Positions 1 to 9,458 of a stretch of DNA of 64,000 nt are shown in pieces. Where the stretch lies: contig NZ_AP025170.1 of assembly GCF_003402535.2 (NCBI RefSeq), forward strand, positions 2,666,001 through 2,730,000, given 5' to 3'. How positions within the stretch are numbered: position 1 is the stretch's first letter; every line of letters begins with the position of its first letter. The stretch comes from Cupriavidus sp. P-10. GTDB taxonomy: Bacteria; Pseudomonadota; Gammaproteobacteria; Burkholderiales; Burkholderiaceae. Both the position numbers and the translations under genes were made by a program. Below the pieces are notes generated by a model that saw nothing but the letters and a program-made list of their open reading frames with translations, did not search any database and was not told the origin of the DNA.

Positions 1-645
1 CACTTTGGCGTGCGCAGCATCCCCCATGTGGTGGCGATCGCCGACGGCCAGGCCGTGGACCAGTTCACCGGCGTGCTGCCGGAATCGGGGCTGCGCGAGT
101 TCCTGGACCGGCTGGCGCCGGGCCAGGCCAGGTCGCCGCTGGACGAGGCACAGGAACTGGCCGCCGCCGGCAACCGCGACGGCGCGGAAACCCTCTTCGC
201 TGAAGCCATCGCCCAGGAGCCGGACTCCGACGCCCCGCGGCTGGCCTATATCGGCTTCCTGCTGGACGGCAGCGCCGTCGACCGGGCCAAGGCAGAATTC
301 GCGGCGCTGTCGGCCCGCGCCGAGCACGAAGATGGCTACGGCGCACTGCGCACGCGCATCGAAGCCATGGAAAGCGCCGCCGGGCTGCCCGATGAGGCCA
401 CCCTCACCGGCCGCATCGACGCCGACCCCCGCGACCTGGCGGCCCGGCTGGACCTGGCGCGGCTGATGATCGCGCACCAGCAATACGAGCCGGCGCTGGA
501 GCAATTGCTGGAAATCGTGCGCACCGACCGCGGCTTTGAAGACGATATCGGCCGCAAGACCATGCTGTCGGTATTCGAGATGCTGGCCGACCGGCCGGAC
601 GTGGTGTCGCGCTGGCGCCGGCAGCTCAGCACGTCGCTGAACTAA
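1..645 (+). CDS. cnoX: Chaperedoxin, thioredoxin domain plus TPR (CnoX/YbbN type), 3' part only
   Basis: The reading frame is open from base 1, so the start and most of the thioredoxin domain, including any CXXC site, lie outside the window. The visible part begins with FGVRSIPHVV, the end of a thioredoxin fold, followed by DGQAVDQF and PESGLREFLDRL. Next come TPR-like helices (EAQELAAAGNRDGAETLF) and the family's typical tail, LLEIVRTDRGFEDDIGRK. Known members are holdases that hand oxidatively damaged proteins to GroEL and DnaK. Whether this one keeps an active dithiol cannot be judged here. The cupin gene follows after 17 bases. Confidence 0.85.
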   Translation, partial: HFGVRSIPHVVAIADGQAVDQFTGVLPESGLREFLDRLAPGQARSPLDEAQELAAAGNRDGAETLFAEAIAQEPDSDAPRLAYIGFLLDGSAVDRAKAEFAALSARAEHEDGYGALRTRIEAMESAAGLPDEATLTGRIDADPRDLAARLDLARLMIAHQQYEPALEQLLEIVRTDRGFEDDIGRKTMLSVFEMLADRPDVVSRWRRQLSTSLN

Positions 646-662
646 GCGGGGAGCCGATCGCC

Positions 663-1040
663 ATGACCACGCCCCGCCTGATCGATTTCAGGTCCGTACC
701 CGCCCCGACCCACGACCGCCCGCGGGCCGACCGGCTGGTGTCGGGCAACCCCGACCGCACCACCTGGACGCACTACAGCGCCGAACACGGCGATTTCGAT
801 TGCGGCATCTGGGCCTGCGAGCCCGGCGCGTGGCGCATCGCCTTCCCGGCGGGCAAGGAAGAGTTCTTCCATGTGATCAGCGGCCGCATCCGCATCAGCG
901 ACGAGTCCGGCGAGGCCAGCGAATTCGGCCCGGGCGACGCCTGCGTGATCCCGGCGGGGTTCACCGGCGTGTTCCAGGTGCTGGAGCCGGTGCGCAAGTA
1001 TTTCGTGGTGATCGACCGCGACGCGGCGCGGCCGGCCTGA
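663..1040 (+). CDS. Cupin-domain protein (DUF861/EutQ-like)
   Basis: A 125-residue single-domain cupin. The core strands are visible: FPAGKEEFFHVISGRIRISD for the first cupin motif and FGPGDACVIPAGFTGVFQV for the second. The WACEPGAWRIAF segment just before is typical of the small DUF861 cupins, whose substrates are mostly unknown. The potential metal ligands are poorly conserved: the usual paired histidines are replaced by E and F in the first motif. It may therefore not be a metalloenzyme. It sits 17 bases after the chaperedoxin gene and could be co-transcribed. No specific function can be given. Confidence 0.75.
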   Translation: MTTPRLIDFRSVPAPTHDRPRADRLVSGNPDRTTWTHYSAEHGDFDCGIWACEPGAWRIAFPAGKEEFFHVISGRIRISDESGEASEFGPGDACVIPAGFTGVFQVLEPVRKYFVVIDRDAARPA

Positions 1041-1084
1041 GCCGGGCGGGCTTCGGCGCGCTTCAAGCGGGCTTCAAGCGAGCT

Positions 1085-1525
1085 TCAGGCCGCCGCGGCC
1101 GGCCCTTCCACCAGCGTGAAGCCGTTCTCGCGCATATGTTCGACCATCATCGCGTCCATCGACCTGACGTGATGGTCGAACCAGCCTGACAGCTCGGCCA
1201 CCAGCCGGCGCCCGAGCCCGAATTCGCCGTCGGTGTGGACCTTGTCGCGCACCGCTGCGGCCACGGCCAGCACCTGCTTGTGCTCGCCCCCGTGGCAATG
1301 GCGCGGGCCGAAACCCATCGCCTCCATCCACTGCTCTTCCTGCGCGAAATGATGGCGCGTATGGTCGATCCACTCGTCCATCGCAGCCAGGAAACCGGCA
1401 TCGTCCGCGCTGGCCACGGCGGCCAGCAGTTGCACGAACTCGGCGTGGGTGGCATCGGTGACCGGTTCGCCAAGATGGAGGTCTTCGGGCAGGCCGGCGG
1501 AGGAAAGCTGGTCGTTGGCGTCCAT
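1085..1525 (-). CDS. Bacteriohemerythrin
   Basis: A 146-residue four-helix hemerythrin-fold protein expected to bind O2 at a di-iron site. The ligand pattern is present: DATHAEF, HTRHHFAQEE (HxxxE), GGEHKQVL and FDHHVRSMDAMM (HxxxxD). Length and spacing fit single-domain bacteriohemerythrins. The frame is open further upstream, but the ATG at 1525 (MDANDQL) gives the normal family N terminus, so longer starts were discarded. It is divergent from the P-loop protein gene across a 133-base gap. A role in oxygen sensing, oxygen storage or iron handling is an inference from the family. Confidence 0.85.
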   Translation of the reverse strand: MDANDQLSSAGLPEDLHLGEPVTDATHAEFVQLLAAVASADDAGFLAAMDEWIDHTRHHFAQEEQWMEAMGFGPRHCHGGEHKQVLAVAAAVRDKVHTDGEFGLGRRLVAELSGWFDHHVRSMDAMMVEHMRENGFTLVEGPAAAA

Positions 1526-1658
1526 GGGGAGCGGCGGCAATCGTGAGGAAACGGCAAGGATACCGAATCGCCGCGGTCCGGACCTGATCTCGCGCAAGCC
1601 GGGCGGGTATGCTGTGGGGTATGCGCCCCGCTCGCCACCTCTCTGCCCAACGCCCACC

Positions 1659-2237
1659 ATGCCACGACTGATCTTCTTCTGCGGCCATGCCGGCACCGGC
1701 AAGACCAGCCTCGCCCACCGCCTGATCGGCCCATTGATGCAGGCCACCGGGGAGCCCTTCTGCCTGCTCGACAAGGACACGCTGTACGGCCGCTACAGCG
1801 CCGCCGCCATGGCCGCCATCACCGGTGACCCCAACGATCGCGACAGCCCGGCCTACCTGGACAACCTGCGCGATCCTGAATACCAGGGGCTGCTCGACAC
1901 CGCGCGCGAGAACCTGATGCTGGGTATCAGCGTGCTGGTGATCGGCCCGCTGTCACGCGAGATCCGCGCGCACCTGCTGAACGATCCGGAATGGCTGCAG
2001 GTGCCGCAAGGGACCACCGTCCGGATCGTCTGGGTGCACCTGCCGGAAGACGAGGCGCACGCGCGCATCATCCGGCGCGGCAACCCTAACGACGCCTACA
2101 AGCTGCAGCACTGGGAAGCGTACCGCACGCGGCGCTTCATGCCGGGCGCGGACGAGTATCCGGAACTGATTTTCTTCGACAACCTGGCGCCGGGCGAGGC
2201 CGAGGTCGACGGCCTGCTGCGCGCGTTGAGCGCCTGA
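1659..2237 (+). CDS. P-loop ATPase/kinase-like protein
   Basis: A 192-residue P-loop protein. The Walker A motif GHAGTGKT is at residues 9-16, right after the first strand (PRLIFFCGHAG). A basic segment late in the protein, EDEAHARIIRRGNPND, resembles the lid of small nucleotide or metabolite kinases (AAA_33/zeta-toxin-like). The start at 1659 puts the Walker strand at the N terminus as usual for this class. The frame remains open upstream to 1449, but that part overlaps the divergent hemerythrin gene. The substrate is unknown. Confidence 0.7.
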   Translation: MPRLIFFCGHAGTGKTSLAHRLIGPLMQATGEPFCLLDKDTLYGRYSAAAMAAITGDPNDRDSPAYLDNLRDPEYQGLLDTARENLMLGISVLVIGPLSREIRAHLLNDPEWLQVPQGTTVRIVWVHLPEDEAHARIIRRGNPNDAYKLQHWEAYRTRRFMPGADEYPELIFFDNLAPGEAEVDGLLRALSA

Positions 2238-2250
2238 GCGAGGGGCGGCT

Positions 2251-3120
2251 TCAGCCGCGCACGATCGCGCCGATCGCCGCCGACGCCGCCACGAAGCCGA
2301 ATACCGCCGTTACCGCCACCGACGAGCCAAACCCGGCGCAGGCCAGCCCCTGCGGCCCGCCAGCAACCGGATGGCTGGCGTGCCCATCGTGCGGCGGCGC
2401 CTCGTCGATCTCGCAGGCCTGCTGCTCGGGTTCCGGATACTGCAGCGGCTCGTCGGAATAGACCGCCGCGATGCCGAACTTCTTCTTGGGGTCCCGGGTG
2501 AAGCCCCACTGCTTGCGCAGCCCGGCGCGCACCTTTGCCAGCAGCGGGTCCTGGATCGTGCGCGCCAGGTCGTCGATACGCACGCGCGTGGGATCGAGCT
2601 GGCCGCCGGCGCCGCCGCAGGTGATCACCGGCACGCCCTGGCGCCGCGCCCAGCCCAGCATTTCGGTCTTGACCCGCACGGCGTCGATGGCGTCGATCAC
2701 GTAGTCATAGCCGGCGCCGAGCAGCGCCGGCACGTTGTCGGTGGTGACGAAGTCGTCGACCTGCGTCACCCGGCAACGCGGGTTGATGGCGACGATGCGC
2801 TCGGCCATGGCCTCGACCTTGGCGCGCCCATAGGCGTCGCCCAGCGCGTGGATCTGCCGGTTGGTATTGGACAGCGCGATATGGTCGAGGTCGATCAGCG
2901 TGATGCGGCCGACCGCATTGCGCGCCAGCGCCTCGGCAGCCCAGCTGCCGACGCCGCCGATGCCGACCACACACACGTGCGCCGCCTCCAGCCGTGCCAG
3001 TCCCGCGGCACCATAAAGCCGTGCCACCCCACCGAAGCGGCGGTGGTAGTCGTCGTCGGCCGGGCTTTCGTGGGTCAGCGGCTCGGGCAAGCCGGCCAGG
3101 TCGTGTGCGGCATCGTTCAT
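2251..3120 (-). CDS. tcdA: tRNA threonylcarbamoyladenosine dehydratase
   Basis: A 289-residue E1-like (ThiF/MoeB fold) enzyme that dehydrates t6A37 of ANN-reading tRNAs to the cyclic ct6A form using ATP. The nucleotide-binding loop GIGGVGSWAAEALARNAVG follows the family opener RRFGGVARLYG. YSDEPLQYPE and a C-terminal hydrophobic helix (SSVAVTAVFGFVAA), likely a membrane anchor, are also family hallmarks. The ATG at 3120 (MNDAAHDL) was chosen because it directly precedes the family N terminus. The gene converges on the P-loop gene with 13 bases between stops and is divergent from the AsmA gene. Confidence 0.9.
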   Translation of the reverse strand: MNDAAHDLAGLPEPLTHESPADDDYHRRFGGVARLYGAAGLARLEAAHVCVVGIGGVGSWAAEALARNAVGRITLIDLDHIALSNTNRQIHALGDAYGRAKVEAMAERIVAINPRCRVTQVDDFVTTDNVPALLGAGYDYVIDAIDAVRVKTEMLGWARRQGVPVITCGGAGGQLDPTRVRIDDLARTIQDPLLAKVRAGLRKQWGFTRDPKKKFGIAAVYSDEPLQYPEPEQQACEIDEAPPHDGHASHPVAGGPQGLACAGFGSSVAVTAVFGFVAASAAIGAIVRG

Positions 3121-3324
3121 GCTGAAGACTCGGATCGCTTGGGGTGGCGTAAAAACCGGCACAAAAAGCCGGCATTATCCGGCGGCGATGTCAGCCAATC
3201 CCCGACAAAGACAGGAAGCGCGCAACTATACAATAGCAATGCAGTGGTCTGTTCGCCGCCCCACGCAATGCCTTTGCAGGCGGCCGGCGCCAGCGAACCT
3301 GCCCGCCATAGAGGAGCCCGCCTC

Positions 3325-5658
3325 ATGCCCGTGCGCCGCAAGGTCGTCCTGTGGAGTGTGCTGACACCGCTAGCGCTGATCGCGCTGCTGGTGGTCCTGA
3401 TCCTGACCTTCGACTGGAACCGCCTCAAGCCCTGGCTCAATGACAAGGTGTCGGAGGCCATCGGCCGTCCCTTTGCCATCAATGGCGACCTCACCGTGAC
3501 GTGGCGCCGCGGCGAGGGCGAGACGGGCTGGCATACGCTGGTCCCCTGGCCACGGCTGTCGGCACGCGACGTCACCATCGGCAACCCGGACTGGGCCAAG
3601 GAGCCTAACCTCGCCAGCGTACGCGAGCTGATCTTCGTGCTGCGCCCCATTCCGCTGCTGGCGCACCAGATTGCCGTGCCGACCATCGTCGTCGACAGCC
3701 CGGCAGTATGGCTGGAGCGCCTGGCCGATTCCCGCAACAACTGGACGCTCGAGTTCGGCCCCAAGAAAGGCCCGTCGAAATGGGAGCTGGATATCGGCGA
3801 GGTGGTGCTGGCGCGCGGCAACCTGGCGCTGTCGGACCAGCTCAAGAAGATCGAACTGCAGGCCCAGCTCGATACCATCGGCGAAAACCCGCTGTATGAG
3901 AAGGCGCGCGACGGCGCGCTGATCGGGCCGCAGGCATCCGCGGTCCCGCCGGGCCCGCCAGCCAGTGCTGTCGCCGCAGCCTCTGCCCCGGCCGCATCGG
4001 CACCTTCGGCCTCCGGGCCACCGGCCTCTGCCACCGCCGGCGCCGACCGCTACGGGCTGCGCTGGAAGGCCACCGGCCGCTACAACGACGCCACCATCAA
4101 CGCCAGCGGCAAGGCCGGCACGGTGCTGAGCCTGCGCAATACCGACGTGCCCTTCCCGTTGCTGGCCGATGTGCGCGTCGGCACCACCCGCGCGGTCATT
4201 GAAGGCACGATCACCAATCCCGCGCACCTGGCCGCGGTCGACGTCCACCTGACACTGGCCGGCGACAGCATGGCCAGGCTGTACGCGCTTACCGGCGTGG
4301 TGCTGCCGTCGACCCCGCCGTATGAAACCCGCGGCCGGCTGATGGCCACGCTGCGCAAGGAGGGCTCGATCTACGAGTACCAGAAGTTCACCGGCCGCGT
4401 CGGCGGCAGCGACATCTCCGGCACGCTGACCTTTACCAAGCGCGAGCCGCGCCCGCTGCTGGCCGGCACGCTGCTGTCGAACCAGCTGCGCTTCGTCGAC
4501 CTGGCACCGCTGATCGGCGCCGATGCCAAGCCCGGGCGCCCGGCCAAGGACAGTGTCGTGCGGCAGCCGCCCGACAAGGCGCTGCCGGTGGCGCCGTTCC
4601 ACACCGAACGCTGGGACAAGATCGACGCCGACGTGCGTTTCACCGGCAAGCGCATCATCCGCGACGCCGAGCTGCCGATCACCAACCTGGTCACCCACGT
4701 GAAGCTGCAGGATGGCGTGCTGCTGCTCGATCCGCTCAACTTCGGCGTGGCCGGCGGCAACCTGGTGTCGACCGTGCGCCTTGACGGCAAGCGCGAGCCG
4801 ATGGGCGCGGTGGTCGACATGACCGCGCGCCACATGAAGCTCAAGCAGCTGTTCCCCACCGTCGACCTGATGCGCGCCAGCATCGGCGAACTCAATGGCA
4901 GCGCCAGGCTGTCGGCGACCGGCAATTCGGTCGGGGCGCTGCTGGGGTCGTCCAATGGCGAGGCCAAGCTGCTGGTCGAGAACGGCACCGTCAGCAAGTT
5001 CATCCTGGAAGCGATCGGCCTGAACGTGGGCAGCCTGGTAATCAACAAGCTGTTCGGCGACAAGCCGGTGCAGATCAACTGCGGCGTCAGCGACTTTGCC
5101 CTCACCAATGGCATCGCCCGCGCGCGCACCTTTGTGCTCGATACCGACGACGCCGTCATCACGACCACCGGCGGCATCGACCTGCGCAACGAGCGGCTGG
5201 CACTGACCATCCATCCGGATTCCAAGGGCCTGCGCATCTTTTCCCTGCGCTCGCCGCTGTACGTGGGCGGCACCATGAAGAAGCCGACCGTCAGCCCCGA
5301 CATCGGCGTGCTGGCGCTGCGCGCCGGCGGCGCGCTGTCGCTGGCGCTGCTGGCGCCAGTCGCCACCGCGGTGCTGCCGCTGGTGGACCTGTCCTCCGGT
5401 GGCGACAAGACCCAATGCGCGGCACTGCTGGCCGACCTGCGCAAGCGCCCGGTCGCGCCACCTCCCGGCAAGACCTACAAGGATCCAAAGGCCGGCGGCA
5501 CCGCGGGCATGACCGCCGGCAGGCCGATTCCGCCGGAAACCCCCGGCACTGCTGCGCAAGCCGAGGCGCAGGCCGGCCAGCCCGCACGCCCTGCCGAGCG
5601 CGAAGCACGCAAGCCGCAGCGCCCGAGCAACGACGCCACGCTGTACCAGGGCGGCTGA
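3325..5658 (+). CDS. AsmA family protein
   Basis: A 777-residue protein anchored by one N-terminal transmembrane helix (LWSVLTPLALIALLVVLIL, residues about 8-27), with the rest periplasmic. The AsmA signature follows at once: DWNRLKPWLNDKVSEAIGRP and the INGDLTVTW strand. An Ala/Pro/Ser-rich low-complexity linker lies around residues 205-235. The C-terminal AsmA_2 part (FALTNGIARARTF, GGIDLRNERLALTI) is intact, and a disordered tail ends the protein. AsmA-like proteins are thought to bridge lipids between the membranes or affect outer-membrane biogenesis. GAGGAG at 3311-3316 sets the start at 3325. Confidence 0.88.
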   Translation: MPVRRKVVLWSVLTPLALIALLVVLILTFDWNRLKPWLNDKVSEAIGRPFAINGDLTVTWRRGEGETGWHTLVPWPRLSARDVTIGNPDWAKEPNLASVRELIFVLRPIPLLAHQIAVPTIVVDSPAVWLERLADSRNNWTLEFGPKKGPSKWELDIGEVVLARGNLALSDQLKKIELQAQLDTIGENPLYEKARDGALIGPQASAVPPGPPASAVAAASAPAASAPSASGPPASATAGADRYGLRWKATGRYNDATINASGKAGTVLSLRNTDVPFPLLADVRVGTTRAVIEGTITNPAHLAAVDVHLTLAGDSMARLYALTGVVLPSTPPYETRGRLMATLRKEGSIYEYQKFTGRVGGSDISGTLTFTKREPRPLLAGTLLSNQLRFVDLAPLIGADAKPGRPAKDSVVRQPPDKALPVAPFHTERWDKIDADVRFTGKRIIRDAELPITNLVTHVKLQDGVLLLDPLNFGVAGGNLVSTVRLDGKREPMGAVVDMTARHMKLKQLFPTVDLMRASIGELNGSARLSATGNSVGALLGSSNGEAKLLVENGTVSKFILEAIGLNVGSLVINKLFGDKPVQINCGVSDFALTNGIARARTFVLDTDDAVITTTGGIDLRNERLALTIHPDSKGLRIFSLRSPLYVGGTMKKPTVSPDIGVLALRAGGALSLALLAPVATAVLPLVDLSSGGDKTQCAALLADLRKRPVAPPPGKTYKDPKAGGTAGMTAGRPIPPETPGTAAQAEAQAGQPARPAEREARKPQRPSNDATLYQGG

Positions 5659-5790
5659 GCCGACGCAGGGCTGCGGCGCCTGCCACAGCCCGCGTCGGCC
5701 ACGCTGTTGCCACCCCGCGACATGTCTTCCATTGTCTGAAGCGAAATCGCAACACTTGCGCCCTCTGCGACATCCCGTCGCATATTGCCG

Positions 5791-5819
5791 TTGTAACGCG
5801 CCTACATGCGGCGCATAAT
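5791..5819 (+). promoter_or_regulatory. Sigma-70 type promoter ahead of the MFS gene
   Basis: TTGTAA at 5791-5796 and CATAAT at 5814-5819 are separated by 17 bases. Transcription from here would start near 5826 and give a leader of about 170 bases before the MFS start at 5998. This is the only clear signal in the 339-base gene-free stretch 5659-5997. I see no obvious terminator for the AsmA gene and no recognised riboswitch in the leader. Confidence 0.55.
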
Positions 5820-5997
5820 TAAACGGCCATTTACAAGAAGTTTAAGCATGGCAAGCATCGGATGCGGTGCGGGCTCGCCCGTCCGTGTCCTTCGGAAGGC
5901 GCGGCTCCGGCCGCCCTTTGTTTCCGTTTGATGTCCGCCTCGGCACGGCCGCCGGCCGCCCACGAGCGCGGTCTCACGACACCACTCGCCTGCCCCC

Positions 5998-7191
5998 ATG
6001 TCGCTGCCGCACGCCGCCGTCCCGCCGATCACCTGGCTGATCGCGCTGACGGTGTGCAACCACGTGGCATTCAACGCCAGCCGCGTGGTGGTGTCGCTGT
6101 TCGCCATTTCCCTGAAGGCTTCCACCGTCACGCTCGGCGTGCTGATGTCGCTGTATGCGCTGCTGCCCATGCTGCTGGCCATCCGCGCCGGCAAGCGCAT
6201 TGACGAGATCGGCCCGCGCAAGCCGATGACCGCCGGCTCGCTGATGGTGGTTGCCGGCACGCTGTTGCCGGCGCTGTGGCATGAACTTGACGCGCTGTAT
6301 CTGTCGTGCGCGCTGATCGGCGTCGGCTTCATGCTGGTCCAGGTCGCGATGCAGCTATTGATCGGCCAGGTCTCGACCGACGAGACGCGGTTGCGCAACT
6401 ACACCTGGCATGCGCTCGGACTGTCGGTGTCGGGCACGCTGGGGCCGGTGGCAATGGGCTACGTCATCGAGCATGCCGGCTTCCGTCCCGCCTTTGCCGT
6501 GCTGGTCGCGGTGGCACTGGTCGGCCAAGCCGGCCTGCAGTGGGTCCGCCCGCGGCTGCCGGCGCAAGGCGGCAATGCCGGCCACATCGCCATCGAGGAC
6601 GGCAGCCGCCGTTCCACGCTCGACCTGCTGCAGTATCCCGAGCTGCGCGCCGTCTTTGTCGCCAGCGCGGTGCTGTCGGCGGCCTGGGACCTGCATGCCT
6701 TCCTGATCCCGATCCAGGGCTCGCGCATCGGCCTGTCGCCGTCGTCGATCGGCTGGGTGCTGGGCGCCTTTGCCATTGCCACCCTGATCATCCGCGTGGC
6801 GATGCCAGTGGTGTCGCGCCGCCTGTCGGAGTGGAAGATCATCCGCACCGCGCTGCTGGTGGGCGCGCTGGCCTACCTCGTCTACCCGTTCGTCACGCAC
6901 TTCTGGCTGATGTGCGGGCTGGCCTTCGTACTCGGGCTGGCGCTGGGCAGCGCGCAGCCCAATGTCATGAACATCCTGCACACGGTATCGCCGCATGGGC
7001 GTGCCGGCGAGGCGCTGGGGCTGCGCTCGGCGTTTCTCAATACCAGCCAGGTGGTGTGGCCGCTCACCTTCGGCGTGGTCGGTACGGCACTCGGCATGCT
7101 GCCGATCTTCCTGTCGATGGCCGGCGCGATGGGCGTGGCGGGTTACTACTCGCGGCGCCAGGGCCGCCGCAGGGCGCTGCCGCCGGCCTGA
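5998..7191 (+). CDS. Major facilitator superfamily transporter
   Basis: A 397-residue inner-membrane transporter with about 12 hydrophobic segments in two halves. The loop after TM2 reads AGKRIDEIGPRKP, a variant of the MFS signature GxxxDRxGRR. The central cytoplasmic loop (GGNAGHIAIEDGSRRSTLDLL) separates the halves. A short basic tail (SRRQGRRRALPPA) ends it. The substrate cannot be read from sequence. The gene stands alone behind the promoter at 5791-5819, and pdxH follows 161 bases downstream. Confidence 0.85.
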   Translation: MSLPHAAVPPITWLIALTVCNHVAFNASRVVVSLFAISLKASTVTLGVLMSLYALLPMLLAIRAGKRIDEIGPRKPMTAGSLMVVAGTLLPALWHELDALYLSCALIGVGFMLVQVAMQLLIGQVSTDETRLRNYTWHALGLSVSGTLGPVAMGYVIEHAGFRPAFAVLVAVALVGQAGLQWVRPRLPAQGGNAGHIAIEDGSRRSTLDLLQYPELRAVFVASAVLSAAWDLHAFLIPIQGSRIGLSPSSIGWVLGAFAIATLIIRVAMPVVSRRLSEWKIIRTALLVGALAYLVYPFVTHFWLMCGLAFVLGLALGSAQPNVMNILHTVSPHGRAGEALGLRSAFLNTSQVVWPLTFGVVGTALGMLPIFLSMAGAMGVAGYYSRRQGRRRALPPA

Positions 7192-7352
7192 ACACGCGCC
7201 GTCAGTGGCAGTGGCCGCGGTGACGACGCCCGCACGCCTTGCCGGCGCGCAAATGCGCCCCCCGGCGCATTCGCTATACTCAAATCAGCCGGACCTGCGC
7301 CCCCGCCCCCGGGCACACCGCGCATCCCGACCGATTCCTTGATGATTGCGAC

Positions 7353-7991
7353 ATGACTCAACTCGCCGACCTTCGCCGTACCTATGTCCTGGGCTCGCTG
7401 ACCGAAACCGACGTGGCCCCCGACCCGATGAGCCAGTTCAAGCGCTGGTTCGACGAAGCGGTCACGGCCAAGCTGCCTGAACCCAATGCCATGACGCTGG
7501 CTACCGTCGGCGCCGATGGCCAGCCCTCCGCGCGTATCGTGCTGCTCAAGGGCATCGACGACCGCGGCTTCACCTTCTTCACCAACTACGAGAGCCGCAA
7601 GGGCCTGGACCTGGCGGCAAACCCCCGCGCCGCGCTGCTGTTCCACTGGGTACAGCTGGAGCGCCAGGTGCGCGTGGAAGGCATCGTCGAAAAAGTTGCC
7701 GAAGACGAGAGCGATGCCTATTTCGCCTCGCGCCCGCTGGGCTCGCGCGTGGGCGCGTGGGCTTCCGAACAAAGCCGCGAAGTGCCCGGCCGCGACGTGC
7801 TGGAGCAGCGCGAGCTGGAATACCGCAGCAAGTTCGGCGACAACCCGCCGCGCCCGCCGCACTGGGGCGGCTACCGCCTGGTGCCGACCGCGCTGGAATT
7901 CTGGCAGGGGCGCCCGTCGCGCCTGCATGACCGCATCGTCTTCCGTGTCCAGCCGGGCGGTGCCTGGCAGATCGTGCGCCTGTCGCCCTGA
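7353..7991 (+). CDS. pdxH: Pyridoxamine 5'-phosphate oxidase
   Basis: A 212-residue FMN enzyme that oxidises pyridoxine or pyridoxamine 5'-phosphate to pyridoxal 5'-phosphate. Family motifs are clear: [62 protein letters not shown] and [19 protein letters not shown], ending with the conserved RLSP. Length matches E. coli PdxH. The ATG at 7353 ([11 protein letters not shown]) is the normal N terminus. A TATACT box at 7275-7280 could be its -10, but I find no matching -35. Confidence 0.95.
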   Translation: MTQLADLRRTYVLGSLTETDVAPDPMSQFKRWFDEAVTAKLPEPNAMTLATVGADGQPSARIVLLKGIDDRGFTFFTNYESRKGLDLAANPRAALLFHWVQLERQVRVEGIVEKVAEDESDAYFASRPLGSRVGAWASEQSREVPGRDVLEQRELEYRSKFGDNPPRPPHWGGYRLVPTALEFWQGRPSRLHDRIVFRVQPGGAWQIVRLSP

Positions 7992-8201
7992 CGGCTGGCC
8001 ACGGAGGTCCGAACGGGTCTGTCCCCGGGGCTTCCCGAGGGTGCGCTGCACTGCCTGCGGAATTCGACTAAAGTGAGACTGGCGTCGCTTGGTGATTTTT
8101 ACCAAGCGCTCGCGGCGGACTCGGGTCAAGGCTCGGGGCAGTACCTGCCTTGTCCAGAGGATCGGTCGAGCGTGTGCCGCAACCATCGGGAGGTAGAGCG
8201 C

Positions 8202-9443
8202 ATGTTTTTCAAGCAAGCCCTGGAAAAGCAACTCGACAACTGGATCGCCGATCTGCGTGACAATGCCAACCTGCCGGTCTGCTTGCGCCTGTGGAATGGC
8301 ACCGAATATGCCCTTGGCCATTTCGACAAGCCGCAGGTCACGATGACCGTGCGCGAGGCCGCGGCACTGCCGCTGCTGCTGTCGCCAAGCCTGGACAACC
8401 TGGGCGAGGCTTACGTGCAGGGCAAGATCGACTTTGACGGCAGGCTGGCCGACATCATCAAGGTCGGCTACGGCCTGTCGTCGGCCGCCACACGGCGAGC
8501 CGGCGGTGCACTGGCCAAGGTGGCGCAGCACTTCTCGCACACCAAGCAGGAAGACCGGGAGTCGATCCAGTACCACTACGACGTCTCCAACGACTTCTAC
8601 AAGCTCTGGCTAGATCCCGGCATGGTGTATTCGTGCGCCTATTTCGAGAATGGCGACGAGGACCTGGCCACCGCGCAGTTGAAGAAGATCGACCATATCC
8701 TGACCAAGATCCGGCTGCAGCCCGGGCAGACGCTGCTGGACATCGGCTGCGGCTGGGGCGCGCTGGTGCTGCGCGCCGCGCAGAAGTACGGCGCGCGCTG
8801 CGTGGGCATCACGCTGTCGCAGAACCAGTTCGACCTGGCCACCGAGCGCGTCAGGGCGGCAGGATTGTCCGAGCGCATCGAGATCCGGCTGCAGGATTAC
8901 CGCGACACCAGCGGCACCTTCGACCGCATCACCAGCGTGGGCATGTTCGAGCACGTGGGCAAGGACAACCTGCCCGGGTACTTCCGCCGCATGTGCGAAC
9001 TGCTGGCCGACGACGGCTACGCGATGAACCACGGCATCACCTCGCCCGATCCTGACAACGGCCAGACGCCGATGGACGGTGCCGAGTTCATGGGGCGCTA
9101 CGTGTTCCCGCAGGGAGAACTGCCGCACATCGGGCTGGTGCTGAAGACGCTGGAGCAAGGCGGCCTGGAAGCGTTCGACGTGGAACTTCTGCGCCGTCAC
9201 TACGCGCAGACGCTGCGCCACTGGGCCGATAATTTCGAGGCGAATGGCGAAACCATCCGCGATATGGTCGGCGAGAAAAAGTACCGCATCTGGCGTGTCT
9301 ACCTGGCCGGCTGCTCGCATGCATTCGAGACCGACAAGATGTCCATCTACCAGGTGGTCTGCCACAAGGCCAGGATGTCGGCGAGCACGGTGCCATGGTC
9401 GCGCCGCTATATTTATGAGCAGCCCATCGGGGGCAACGATTGA
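8202..9443 (+). CDS. cfa: Cyclopropane-fatty-acyl-phospholipid synthase family methyltransferase
   Basis: A 413-residue SAM-dependent enzyme that adds a methylene bridge to unsaturated acyl chains of membrane phospholipids. The N-terminal lipid-binding part (residues 1-110) precedes the CFAS fold: SIQYHYDVSNDFYKLWLDP, then SAM motif I LLDIGCGWGALVLRAA, ITLSQNQFDLA and FDRITSVGMFEHVGKDN. The C-terminal HYAQTLRHWADNFE and YQVVCHKA motifs are present. GGGAGGT at 8188-8194 fixes the ATG at 8202; the frame is open for 129 bases upstream. The 210-base gap before it shows no terminator I can defend. Confidence 0.93.
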   Translation: MFFKQALEKQLDNWIADLRDNANLPVCLRLWNGTEYALGHFDKPQVTMTVREAAALPLLLSPSLDNLGEAYVQGKIDFDGRLADIIKVGYGLSSAATRRAGGALAKVAQHFSHTKQEDRESIQYHYDVSNDFYKLWLDPGMVYSCAYFENGDEDLATAQLKKIDHILTKIRLQPGQTLLDIGCGWGALVLRAAQKYGARCVGITLSQNQFDLATERVRAAGLSERIEIRLQDYRDTSGTFDRITSVGMFEHVGKDNLPGYFRRMCELLADDGYAMNHGITSPDPDNGQTPMDGAEFMGRYVFPQGELPHIGLVLKTLEQGGLEAFDVELLRRHYAQTLRHWADNFEANGETIRDMVGEKKYRIWRVYLAGCSHAFETDKMSIYQVVCHKARMSASTVPWSRRYIYEQPIGGND

Positions 9444-9458
9444 ACGATACCGAACCGA

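Noticed and set aside
3370..5559. A 729-residue open frame antisense to the AsmA gene
   Set aside because: No recognisable motif, Gln/Arg/Ala-rich shadow composition, and complete overlap with a clear gene.
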